Position numbers and translations under genes: made by a program. From positions 1-7,132 of the forward strand of contig JANXWI010000438.1 in NCBI GenBank assembly GCA_025351205.1: a stretch of DNA of 7,132 nucleotides, in the 5' to 3' direction. Below, piece after piece: positions 1 through 6,478 of the stretch. Numbering within the stretch: position 1 is the stretch's first letter; each line of letters opens with the position of its first letter. Source of the stretch: Deinococcus sp. GTDB lineage: Bacteria > Deinococcota > Deinococci > Deinococcales > Deinococcaceae. The notes beneath the pieces are model-generated. The model was given only the letters and a program-made list of their open reading frames with translations, made no database searches and had not been told where the DNA came from.

Positions 1-1
1 C

Positions 2-529
2 TTCGGCGAGACTCATGCCCAGCGGGCCAGCCACCTGCTCAAGATTCGTGACCAGCAGGACATCGCCAACGCCAGTCCAGCAGAGGGCGGGAACGGCAAC
101 GGCTTCTCCGGCTTCGCCATGTGGACGCTCCAGACCGAGAATACACGCCTGCACGGCAAGGCACCGGGGGCCAGCGCCCACGAGTATTTGCAGCAGCTCG
201 CCATCGCCCGGATTGCCCTGGACAACATTCCCAACATCCAGGCGTCGTGGCCCGCGCAGGGCTTCAAGGTGGCGCAGGCCGCTCTCTACTACGGCGCGGG
301 CGACCTGGGCAGCACCATGCTCGAAGAGAACGTGGTGAGCGCGGCGGGCAATCATGACCGCCACCACGCCACCGTGCGCGAACTGGTGCGCATCGCCCAC
401 GACGCCGGATTCCGGCCTGCGATTCGCAACAGCCGTTTCCAGATTCTCAATTACCCCGACGTGGCAGCGGTGCTGGACAACGGGGCAGGCGCCCAGATGG
501 AAGAGGAACGGGCGGTGGGCGCGAGCTGA
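2..529 (+). CDS. mqnC: Cyclic dehypoxanthinyl futalosine synthase MqnC, C-terminal part
   Basis: This is the C-terminal ~175 residues of a radical SAM enzyme that converts dehypoxanthine futalosine to its cyclic form in the futalosine route to menaquinone, a cytoplasmic step. The reading frame is open from base 2 and ends at TGA 527-529. Family-typical stretches are visible: GETHAQR at the left edge, a WTLQTENTRL segment (family form WTFQPxNTxL), AIARIALDNIPNIQASW, and GSTMLEENVVSAAG near the middle. The CxxxCxxC iron-sulfur motif lies in the N-terminal half outside the window, so the start cannot be given; family members are about 370-390 residues. The last ~20 residues form an acidic, alanine-rich tail. 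The paralogous MqnE is the main alternative, but the LDNIPNIQASW and EENVV motifs favour MqnC. No strong terminator follows; a weak inverted repeat lies at 561-596. Confidence 0.93.
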   Translation, partial: FGETHAQRASHLLKIRDQQDIANASPAEGGNGNGFSGFAMWTLQTENTRLHGKAPGASAHEYLQQLAIARIALDNIPNIQASWPAQGFKVAQAALYYGAGDLGSTMLEENVVSAAGNHDRHHATVRELVRIAHDAGFRPAIRNSRFQILNYPDVAAVLDNGAGAQMEEERAVGAS

Positions 530-560
530 GGCCGGGTAGGGGCGGCGGGCGACAGGCTGA

Positions 561-596
561 AAGGTCTGCGCCCGCTTCTCCTGCTGACCAGACCTT
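561..596. repeat. 8-bp inverted repeat between mqnC and the DUF4272 gene
   Basis: AAGGTCTG at 561-568 is the perfect reverse complement of CAGACCTT at 589-596, with a 20-nt loop. No T-run follows, so it would be a weak terminator for mqnC at best. Its right arm overlaps the TTGACA hexamer at 595-600, so it could also be an operator. Either role is inferred. Confidence 0.4.
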
Positions 597-626
597 GACA
601 GATGCCGCTCTCCGCGCCCAAATAAG
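595..626 (+). promoter_or_regulatory. Possible promoter for the DUF4272 gene
   Basis: TTGACA at 595-600 is a perfect match to the -35 consensus. The best -10-like sequences are CAAATA at 619-624 (18-nt spacer, poor match) and AATAAG at 621-626 (20-nt spacer, four of six). This would put the start of transcription about 35-40 nt before the chosen GTG codon at 670. The -10 is weak, so confidence is low. The same hexamer contains a TTG codon that an automatic gene caller might choose as a start. Confidence 0.3.
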
Positions 627-669
627 GCCGTGTCTGCGCTGGAAGGCAGGCTCCCCGGAGGCCCACACT

Positions 670-1710
670 GTGAGTATCCTGCTGAACGCCTACTGCACCC
701 TGCTCACGCCACCCGCGCCCGTTTTTCCGCACACGCTGATCGGTGCCCGAAGCCAGTCTGACCCCGGCCTCGCCCCGCACCTGGAGGGCTTTGTAGGCTA
801 CGTGCTGGGCACCAATGGCAACCGGATGACCTCCACGCTCTACCACGTCATGCGGCACATCCAGCGGGTGCAGGCGCAGTTCAGCTTCGAGGTCGAGGAG
901 GGCGCGCTGGATCAGGTGGGTGCCTGGGCGCAGCAGGCCAACGCGGTGCTGTACTGGCCGGATGGCACGGTGCGCGATGCACAGGGCCGGGTGCTGGTGT
1001 ACCCGGACGGGGCCGAACCGGACGCCGGGGCCGACGTGCCCTACCCGCCGGACGCGCTGGAACGCAGGGCGCGCACCGAGGGGCAATTGAGCGGGCGGGG
1101 CATCCAGGTTCCTTCCACCCTGCCTCCGGTGATTGCCGAGGGCGAGGTGCGCTGGCGCTCTGCCGCCGAGGTGGCCGGGCGGGCGATGGCGCTGGCCGCC
1201 GTGGCGGTGGTGGCCGAGACGCGGGGAGAGAACGACCCCATGCCCGTCGCCACCCTCGATACCAGCCTGCCCGGGTACGCCGCCTTTCTCAGCCCTGAGG
1301 AGCGGGCGTTTCTGGCCGAAGCGTCGTCGTCGCCGGAGCAGATCGCCAAGTTCTCCTGGCGCTACGAGGCGCTGGCGCTGCTTCAGTGGGCGCTGGGTTG
1401 GCAGGAGCTGGGTTGGCAGGCACAGCTGGCCTTTCCCACCGACATCTGCGACGTGCCGGGCGTGATGCGGGCCGCCCTGAGCCACACCCGGCAGACCGGG
1501 CACCCGCCCAGCCTGCGCCCCAGTGCCGAATTGCTGGACGCCCTCGACCTGCACTACCGCCTGCACTGGCTGGCCCGGGACGCCCGGCTGAAGGAGCAGC
1601 CCGCCCCGCACGGGCTGGAAGCGGGCGTGATTCTGGAGCGCCACCACGCCCTGAACTGGCTGGTGCGCTTCGAGAACAGCGACTGGGACGATATCGACAC
1701 GCCGACCTGA
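670..1710 (+). CDS. DUF4272 domain-containing protein, function unknown
   Basis: This is a 346-residue cytoplasmic protein with no visible signal peptide or membrane segment. The N-terminal ~120 residues (ILLNAYCTLL, YHVMRHIQRVQAQFSFEV, ANAVLYWPDGTVRD) form a separate region. The C-terminal part from about residue 150 has the DUF4272 pattern: SAAEVAGRAMALAAVA, then LSPEERAFL, FSWRYEALALLQWALG, LDALDLHYRLHWLARDARL, and a C-terminal ERHHALNWLVRF and DWDDIDTPT. The family recognition is from memory of its conserved motifs; I know of no established function. The GTG at 670 is preferred because GGAGG (657-661) lies 8 nt upstream. The in-frame TTG at 595 would add 25 residues but overlaps a TTGACA hexamer and lacks a ribosome binding site. 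A 15-bp duplication makes a doubled LGWQ motif around residues 242-250. It runs convergent with galE, with 26 bp between stops. Confidence 0.85.
   Translation: MSILLNAYCTLLTPPAPVFPHTLIGARSQSDPGLAPHLEGFVGYVLGTNGNRMTSTLYHVMRHIQRVQAQFSFEVEEGALDQVGAWAQQANAVLYWPDGTVRDAQGRVLVYPDGAEPDAGADVPYPPDALERRARTEGQLSGRGIQVPSTLPPVIAEGEVRWRSAAEVAGRAMALAAVAVVAETRGENDPMPVATLDTSLPGYAAFLSPEERAFLAEASSSPEQIAKFSWRYEALALLQWALGWQELGWQAQLAFPTDICDVPGVMRAALSHTRQTGHPPSLRPSAELLDALDLHYRLHWLARDARLKEQPAPHGLEAGVILERHHALNWLVRFENSDWDDIDTPT
1392..1420 (+). repeat. 15-bp-period direct repeat within the DUF4272 gene
   Basis: GCTGGGTTGGCAGG occurs at 1392-1405 and again at 1407-1420, a perfect 14-base copy with 15-bp period. It encodes LGWQE followed by LGWQA. 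Because the period is five codons, the frame is kept. It lies in a loop between two conserved helices of the DUF4272 domain, where extra residues would be tolerated (inference). Confidence 0.85.
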
Positions 1711-1736
1711 GCGGCCCTGCCCGGAGAGGTTCCCCT

Positions 1737-2738
<1,002 letters not shown>

Positions 2739-2745
2739 CGATATC

Positions 2746-2751
2746 AGGTTA
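2746..2751 (-). promoter_or_regulatory. Predicted -10 element for leaderless galE
   Basis: On the minus strand TAACCT sits 7 nt before the galE ATG, with no purine-rich ribosome binding site between. This matches the TANNNT arrangement reported for leaderless genes of Deinococcus. No good -35 is found 17-18 nt further upstream (the region is G-rich on +), so the call rests on position and the absence of a Shine-Dalgarno site. Confidence 0.45.
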
Positions 2752-2945
2752 CAGGGGAAACGGGCGGGGCGGGGGAGGTGTGCCGGATTCACTGCGTCGC
2801 CCCCTCGCCCCACTGCTTTGAAGCGCCCCTCCGCAAGTAGATCTGCGAGTCTCTCACAAGGGGTGAAAGGCGAAAGCTATTCGATTAAAAATGAACCACC
2901 TGCGGCACCTCCCACCCTCGGCCACCCACACGCGCACAGCCTTCG

Positions 2946-3026
2946 GCGAGTTAAGCCCGCGCCCAGGCAGACCCGTTTCAGCGACGAACTGAAAATGTTT
3001 CCAACGGCAAGAAGCGGGCTTATCGC
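2946..3026. repeat. Long imperfect hairpin, possible structured RNA
   Basis: TAAGCCCGC at 2952-2960 is the perfect reverse complement of GCGGGCTTA at 3014-3022. Outside it, GCGA (2946-2949) can pair with TCGC (3023-3026), leaving a 2-nt bulge, for 13 pairs in all. Nested inside, TTTCAG (2976-2981) pairs with CTGAAA (2989-2994) over a 7-nt loop. The structure is possible on either strand. On the minus strand it would lie about 210-290 nt upstream of galE. It does not match a riboswitch or RNA family that I recognise, and there is no T-run next to the closing stem. Confidence 0.5.
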
Positions 3027-3268
3027 TCCGTGACGGGGAATGCACATAGCACGAGCGTTTCAACCGGAATACGCCGACCCGCCTTCCAAATCGCGCAGCG
3101 CTTGACGCTCTTTTAAGCTCCCCCTGTCCCAGCGGGGCGATGGGCAGGTCATCGGGGGCGGCCCCTCCTCTGGCTAGATTCGTCAACGCGTCTCTGGTCA
3201 GAGCGGTAGGGGGCTGGGGGGTTGGGAGAAAGCCAAAAGCGTAAGCAGAAGCCCCAAATGCCGAAATA

Positions 3269-4621
3269 CTATTCCCGAACAGGCCCGCTACTTCCGCGCA
3301 CCATCAGCCGGGTGGGCAGGGTCAACGCTCTGGCCGCCCCGCCCGAAAGCAGTTCCAGCAGGGCGCGGCCCGCCAGTTCGCCCTTCTGGGCGGTGGGCTG
3401 ATGCACGCTGCTCAGGCCCAGCGCCGCGCTGCTGGGCACGTCGTCGTAGCCCACCACGCTCAGCTGACCCGGAACGTGCATCCCCAGGGTGCGGGCGGCA
3501 CTCAGCGCCCCCTGCGCCAGCACGTCGCTCATGCACAGCAGCGCGGTGATCTCGGGCCTGCTCCCCAGCAGTTCCAGGGCCAGCGTCTCGGCCTCCTGAG
3601 GCGTGTTGTCCCGGGCTTCCATGACGTGCAGCGCGGCCCCCTCCACTCCGGCGACAGCCTCGCGGTAGGCCCGCAGCCGCTCGGAGGTGGTGTGGTAGCT
3701 CATCTGGGCCTCGCGCGCCGCCGTGACCGTGCCGCGCGCCTGTCCAATCGGCGACGTGGCCCCGCCCAGCGGCCCGAATTCCAGGCTCAGCACCCCGATG
3801 GCGCGGTGGCCGTGTTCCAGCAGATGCCGCGCCGCCTCTCTGGCCCCGCCCGCGTCGTCTATTCCGATCTGAGCGGTTCCGATATGGGCCAAGCTGGGGT
3901 GGGCCGCGCCGCTCACCTGGGCCTGATCTGCCGGGGCCTGATCGACCAGCACCACCGGCAGTCCGCGCCCCATCACCGCCCTCAGCAGGTCGCTGCCGTC
4001 CTGGGCCGAATACACGATGAAGCCGTCCACGCTGGCGCTCTGCACGCGGGTGACCGCCGGAACAATCTCTGGCGCTGGCCCGGCGACATTCGCGGCGGTC
4101 CTGTTCGGACTGGCACTGTTTAGACTGGCACTGTTCAAATCGGCACCGTTCAGCCCGGTTTTGGGCGGCTCAGTTCTGGGCGGCTCAGCTCTGGTAGTCG
4201 GGGTGGTCTGAGACGGGGCGTGGGGACTTGGGATCAGCAGCAGGCCCTGCCCCGATTCTTCCAGCGCCCGGGCCAGCCCGCCCAGAAACAGCGAGGCGGC
4301 GGGGTCGGCGAAGGCGTAGCTGAGCGTGGCGTCGTAGACCACACCCACCGCCCCGGCCCGGCCCCGGCGCAGGCTGCTGGCCAGCGGGTCGGGGCCGCTG
4401 TACCCCAGGGTGCGGGCGGTGTCCAGAATGCGGGCGCGCAGCCCCGGCGAGAGCTGATCGGGCCGGTTGTAGGCGTTGCTGACGGTGGCGGGCGAGACCT
4501 TCAGCGTGCGGGCGATGTCCTTCAGGGTCACGCGCCGGGGCAGGCCGGGCGCGGGCGCGGCACCGAGCAGGGCTGGGCTGGGCGCAGGAGGGATGGGAGG
4601 TCGGGGGCTGGCAGGGGCCAT
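3269..4621 (-). CDS. LacI-family transcriptional regulator
   Basis: This 450-residue regulator has a LacI-type helix-turn-helix at about residues 31-50 (VTLKDIARTLKVSPATVSNAYN) and a hinge region to ~90. A periplasmic-binding-protein-like effector domain follows, ending with the family-typical LSVVGYDDVPSSAALGLSSV and HQPTAQKGELAGRALLELL. Such proteins usually bind a sugar or related ligand; the ligand here is unknown. Family members are usually ~330-360 residues. The excess comes from a 30-residue Pro/Ala-rich N-terminal extension and a ~60-residue low-complexity insertion (about 133-193) built partly from pentapeptide units. The ATG at 4621 has no Shine-Dalgarno site but has a TANNNT motif 6 nt upstream, so a leaderless start fits. 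An in-frame GTG at residue 31 would remove the whole extension and remains possible. A near-palindromic operator overlaps the predicted -35, suggesting self-repression. The divergent MFS transporter is the likeliest target (inference). Confidence 0.92.
   Translation of the reverse strand: MAPASPRPPIPPAPSPALLGAAPAPGLPRRVTLKDIARTLKVSPATVSNAYNRPDQLSPGLRARILDTARTLGYSGPDPLASSLRRGRAGAVGVVYDATLSYAFADPAASLFLGGLARALEESGQGLLLIPSPHAPSQTTPTTRAEPPRTEPPKTGLNGADLNSASLNSASPNRTAANVAGPAPEIVPAVTRVQSASVDGFIVYSAQDGSDLLRAVMGRGLPVVLVDQAPADQAQVSGAAHPSLAHIGTAQIGIDDAGGAREAARHLLEHGHRAIGVLSLEFGPLGGATSPIGQARGTVTAAREAQMSYHTTSERLRAYREAVAGVEGAALHVMEARDNTPQEAETLALELLGSRPEITALLCMSDVLAQGALSAARTLGMHVPGQLSVVGYDDVPSSAALGLSSVHQPTAQKGELAGRALLELLSGGAARALTLPTRLMVRGSSGPVRE
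4101..4190 (-). repeat. 15-bp tandem repeat array in the LacI-type gene
   Basis: Six 15-bp units lie end to end. On +, CTGTTCGGACTGGCA (4101-4115) and CTGTTTAGACTGGCA (4116-4130) differ at two bases. The next two units are more diverged. TTGGGCGGCTCAGTT (4161-4175) and CTGGGCGGCTCAGCT (4176-4190) form a second close pair. On the coding strand they encode pentads such as TEPPK, ADLNS and ASLNS, at about residues 145-174. The register resembles the A-(N/D)-L-X-X pentapeptide-repeat pattern, but the array is too short for a true beta-helix. It probably forms a flexible loop. Confidence 0.85.
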
Positions 4622-4627
4622 GTCTGA

Positions 4628-4656
4628 ATGCTAGCATCCGGGCCAGGGTATCTGAA
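4628..4656 (-). promoter_or_regulatory. Predicted promoter of the LacI-type gene
   Basis: On the minus strand, TTCAGA (4651-4656) as -35 and TAGCAT (4628-4633) as -10 are separated by exactly 17 nt. The -10 ends 6 nt before the ATG, implying a leaderless mRNA. The -35 lies inside the palindromic operator, so a bound repressor would block RNA polymerase. The -35 matches the TTGACA consensus at four of six bases. Confidence 0.5.
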
Positions 4657-4668
4657 TCGTTTCAGATA
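4649..4668. promoter_or_regulatory. LacI-type operator
   Basis: TATCTGAA and TTCAGATA are perfect 8-bp arms flanking TCGT, giving an almost perfect 20-bp palindrome with a central CG, as is usual for LacI/PurR-family operators. It is 28 bp from the regulator's start codon. Extra half-sites flank it: CTGAAT at 4624-4629 and its inverse GATTCAG at 4675-4681, which could allow weaker additional binding. The cognate repressor is inferred to be the adjacent regulator because autoregulation is common in this family. Confidence 0.7.
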
Positions 4669-4719
4669 AGCAGCGATTCAGGCAAGCGTTGCCGAGGTGG
4701 CCGTTCAACCCCGGTACAG

Positions 4720-4884
4720 GTCCAGTACAGCGTCCACCGATCTGACGAGCTTTTTTTTCCCCTCTCCCCCTGTGGGACTGGTACAGCTTCAAGAAAGAGG
4801 GGCCTCGCGCAGTGAGGGAAAGCGGGCCGGGCATCCGAAGAGGTCTGACCAGATACCTGCTGATCGGTGGACGCTGTACCAGAC
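4720..4884. repeat. 165-bp element with ~23-bp inverted ends, upstream of the MFS gene
   Basis: GTACAGCGTCCACCGATC at 4725-4742 is the exact reverse complement of bases 4862-4879. Adding five bases outward (4720-4724 and 4880-4884) gives 21 matches of 23. The 119 bp between the perfect arms contain an eight-T run (4751-4758) and a 7-bp inverted repeat CCCCTCT/AGAGGGG (4759-4765 and 4796-4802). GTACAG also recurs in direct orientation at 4714-4719 and 4781-4786. It could be a small non-autonomous element (MITE), a stable stem-loop in the MFS leader, or paired binding sites. No convincing target-site duplication is visible. It ends 44 nt before the MFS start codon. Confidence 0.65.
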
Positions 4885-4928
4885 GAATATCACCTTGTGG
4901 ACGCCCCGTTCACGTCAGAAAGGAAATC

Positions 4929-6215
4929 ATGTCCCAACCGCTCAAGTCCCAGCCACTCAAATCTCAGCCACTCCAATCTCAGCCAGCCGACCTTCACGCC
5001 GCTCCGGGCGGGCGGGCTTCACATGCTTTCGGCTGGCTCACGCCCAGGGTCGCCACGTCCGTGATGTTCTTCGTCAACGGGCTGGTGTTTGCCACCTGGG
5101 TGCTTCACATTCCCGACGTGCGCGACGCCCTGCGGCTGAGCGACGCGCAGGTGGGCACGGCCATTCTGGGCATCTCAGTGGGCAGCATGTTCAGCATGCC
5201 GCTCAGCGGACGCTGGATCGTGCGTTACGGCAGCGCTGGTGTCACCCGGCTGTTTGCTGTTCTGTTCTGCCTGAGCCTGCCGCTGCCGTTTCTGGCGGGC
5301 AACCTGGGCACGCTCTTTCTGGCGCTGGCGGCACTCGGCCTGACCAGTGGCGCGATGGACGTGGCCATGAACGCGCAGGGCGTGGCCGTCGAGCGGCAGC
5401 TGAAACGCCCGGTGCTGTCGAGTTTTCACGCCTGGTTCTCGCTGGGCAATCTGGCCGGGGCGCTGGCGGGCAGCCTGCTGCTGGGCCTGAGGGCCGGGCT
5501 GTGGACGCACGTGCTGGGCATTCTGGCCCTGTCGCTGCTGGCGGTGGGTGTGTGTGCCCCCAGGCTGCTGCCGCGCCGCTTTGATAACCACGATCAGGCC
5601 GCCCCTGCCGCGCCAGCAACGTCTGCCCCCTGGATTCAGCGCCTTCGCCTCAGCCCCACGGTGGCCAGCATGGGGCTGCTGTGCTTCCTGGCGATGCTGG
5701 CCGAGGGCGCGACCGGAGACTGGAGTGGGCTGTATTTCCGCGACGTGCTGGCGGCGACGGGCGGGCTGGTGGGGCTGGGCTACGCGGCCTTCACCCTCGC
5801 CATGACGCTGGGCCGGACCTTCGGAGACCGTTGGCGCAGCCGCTACGGAGACGCGCGGCTGATAATCGCCGGATCGCTGCTCGGCGGGCTGGGCGTGCTG
5901 ACAGCGGTGCTCAGCACCTCGCCCCTGCTGGCCGCAGCGGGCTACGCGCTCACCGGACTGGGCGCGGCGAACATCGTGCCGGTGCTGTACGGCGCGGCGG
6001 GCCGGGCCATGAACGCCCGGGGTCTGGCCCAGGTCGCCACGCTGGGTTACCTGGGTTTCCTGGCGGGGCCGCCACTGATCGGCTACGTGTCGCACCTGCT
6101 GAACCTGCGGGCAGGCCTGCTGGTGATCGCCCTGAGCCTGCTGCTGGTGGCGGCGCTGGGGCCTGGGATGTTCGGACGGCTGAAGCCGGTAAAAGACAGT
6201 GCTACACGGTCTTGA
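4929..6215 (+). CDS. Major facilitator superfamily transporter, YbjJ-like
   Basis: This 428-residue inner-membrane transporter has 12 predicted membrane segments, starting with a TSVMFFVNGLVFATWVL-type helix at about residue 44 and ending in LLVIALSLLLVAALG. Loop motifs GRWIVRYG (after TM2) and GDRWRSRYG (after TM8) are the two copies of MFS motif A. MDVAMNAQGVAVE, SSFHAWFSLGNLAGA and EGATGDWSGLYFRD are hallmarks of the E. coli YbjJ-like branch, whose substrate is not established to my knowledge. The central loop (AAPAAPATSAP) is Ala/Pro-rich. The ATG at 4929 is chosen because AGAAAGGA (4917-4924) lies just upstream; the frame opens earlier at 4812 but that stretch is intergenic repeat sequence. 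Residues 2-20 are a hydrophilic tail made of four 15-bp repeats. Its divergence from the LacI-type gene suggests that the regulator controls it and that the substrate is the regulator's effector; this is inference. Confidence 0.9.
   Translation: MSQPLKSQPLKSQPLQSQPADLHAAPGGRASHAFGWLTPRVATSVMFFVNGLVFATWVLHIPDVRDALRLSDAQVGTAILGISVGSMFSMPLSGRWIVRYGSAGVTRLFAVLFCLSLPLPFLAGNLGTLFLALAALGLTSGAMDVAMNAQGVAVERQLKRPVLSSFHAWFSLGNLAGALAGSLLLGLRAGLWTHVLGILALSLLAVGVCAPRLLPRRFDNHDQAAPAAPATSAPWIQRLRLSPTVASMGLLCFLAMLAEGATGDWSGLYFRDVLAATGGLVGLGYAAFTLAMTLGRTFGDRWRSRYGDARLIIAGSLLGGLGVLTAVLSTSPLLAAAGYALTGLGAANIVPVLYGAAGRAMNARGLAQVATLGYLGFLAGPPLIGYVSHLLNLRAGLLVIALSLLLVAALGPGMFGRLKPVKDSATRS
4932..4991 (+). repeat. 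15-bp tandem repeat at the 5' end of the MFS gene
   Basis: Four 15-bp units follow the ATG directly: 4932-4946, 4947-4961, 4962-4976 and 4977-4991. The second is TCCCAGCCACTCAAA; the others differ by a few bases, the last more so. They encode SQPLK, SQPLK, SQPLQ and SQPAD, a cytoplasmic tail ahead of the first membrane helix. Unit number could vary among strains without breaking the frame. Confidence 0.85.
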
Positions 6216-6384
6216 GAGGGTCTTCATGAGGCATGCGGCTTAATGTTTTCAGACCATTTTGCCCATCCGGCTCAGGCAATCGGCGGGCATACTGCGTTTT
6301 GTCTGGGAGCCACGATGGGCCGCCGGACGAGAGGGGGTCGCCCACCTCTGCAAACGGGCGTGCGAGCAGGCGTCACAGCAGGCA

Positions 6385-6419
6385 GCAGAGACCGGTTCGA
6401 GTCCGGTCACCCGCACCCA
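6385..6419 (+). other. tRNA 3'-half-like sequence (T-arm and acceptor strand)
   Basis: ACCGG (6391-6395), loop TTCGAGT (6396-6402) and CCGGT (6403-6407) form a canonical T-arm with the invariant GTTCGA and C61. Next come seven bases, CACCCGC (6408-6414), a discriminator-like A (6415) and CCC rather than CCA. The matching 5' acceptor strand GCGGGTG is absent within the previous ~120 bases, and no D-arm or anticodon arm could be fitted. The acceptor sequence would suit a tRNA-Gly type. It could be the remnant of a disrupted tRNA gene, an attachment-site copy left by an integrated element, or a tRNA-like module of another RNA. A strong terminator follows 11 bases later. Confidence 0.45.
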
Positions 6420-6429
6420 GCAGCACAGT

Positions 6430-6463
6430 GAAAGACCTTCCATGCGGAGGTCTTTCGTTTTTT
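6430..6463 (+). terminator. Rho-independent terminator
   Basis: GAAAGACCT (6430-6438) pairs perfectly with AGGTCTTTC (6448-6456); one G-T and one C-G pair extend it to 11 bp with a 5-nt loop. It is followed by G and six T (6458-6463). It is the clearest terminator in the window. It would end transcripts from the MFS gene (215 bp upstream) or from a small RNA containing the tRNA-like sequence. It also insulates the next gene, whose -10 motif starts 4 bp further on. Confidence 0.88.
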
Positions 6464-6466
6464 CGC

Positions 6467-6472
6467 TAGCCT
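6467..6472 (+). promoter_or_regulatory. Predicted -10 element for the pyrophosphohydrolase gene
   Basis: TAGCCT lies 6 nt before the ATG at 6479 and there is no Shine-Dalgarno site. The arrangement is the same as at galE and the LacI-type gene. A -35 would fall inside the terminator stem and none is recognisable. Confidence 0.45.
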
Positions 6473-6478
6473 GTGGGC

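Larger units (their letters stand above)
2739..3268. other. 530-bp intergenic region between galE and the LacI-type gene
   Basis: I see no convincing gene here. The longest open frame (2854-3186, minus) encodes an Arg/Ser-rich, domain-free sequence and lacks a ribosome binding site. Base composition is visibly lower in GC than in the flanking genes, with AT-rich patches near 2880-2895 and 2990-3000. The region holds one long imperfect hairpin (2946-3026) and a short palindrome CTCTG-GT-CAGAG at 3192-3203. No typical hairpin plus T-run terminator for the minus-strand regulator was found. Confidence 0.6.

Noticed and set aside
451..1647. 398-codon open frame on the minus strand
   Set aside because: It is the antisense shadow of the DUF4272 gene: Gln/Arg/Gly/Pro-rich, no domain, while the plus frame carries clear family motifs and a ribosome binding site.
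2739..2813. Upstream start for galE adding 25 residues
   Set aside because: The extra residues are not family-like and the Rossmann motif begins at once after the ATG at 2738.
2941..2950. CTTCGGCGAG also occurring at 1-10
   Set aside because: A 10-base match in GC-rich DNA with no extension on either side is likely chance; the first copy is coding, the second is not.
2854..3186. 110-codon minus-strand frame in the galE upstream region
   Set aside because: Composition is Arg/Ser-rich with no recognisable domain, no ribosome binding site, and the sequence includes the long hairpin.
4751..4758. Eight-T run as a terminator
   Set aside because: No GC-rich stem lies directly upstream and no gene on + ends before it.
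5175..6227. 350-codon minus-strand frame
   Set aside because: Gln/His/Arg-rich shadow of the MFS gene; the plus frame encodes 12 membrane segments.
6261..6300. Weak stem GCCC..CCG / CGG.GGGC followed by TTTT as the MFS terminator
   Set aside because: The stem is interrupted and the T-run is nine bases away; the terminator at 6430-6463 is far stronger.
6333..6415. A complete class II tRNA ending at the T-arm sequence
   Set aside because: Fitting GGGGGTC as the 5' acceptor strand gives two mismatches in seven, no U8, no D-loop GG and no anticodon stem-loop, so only the 3' half is tRNA-like.
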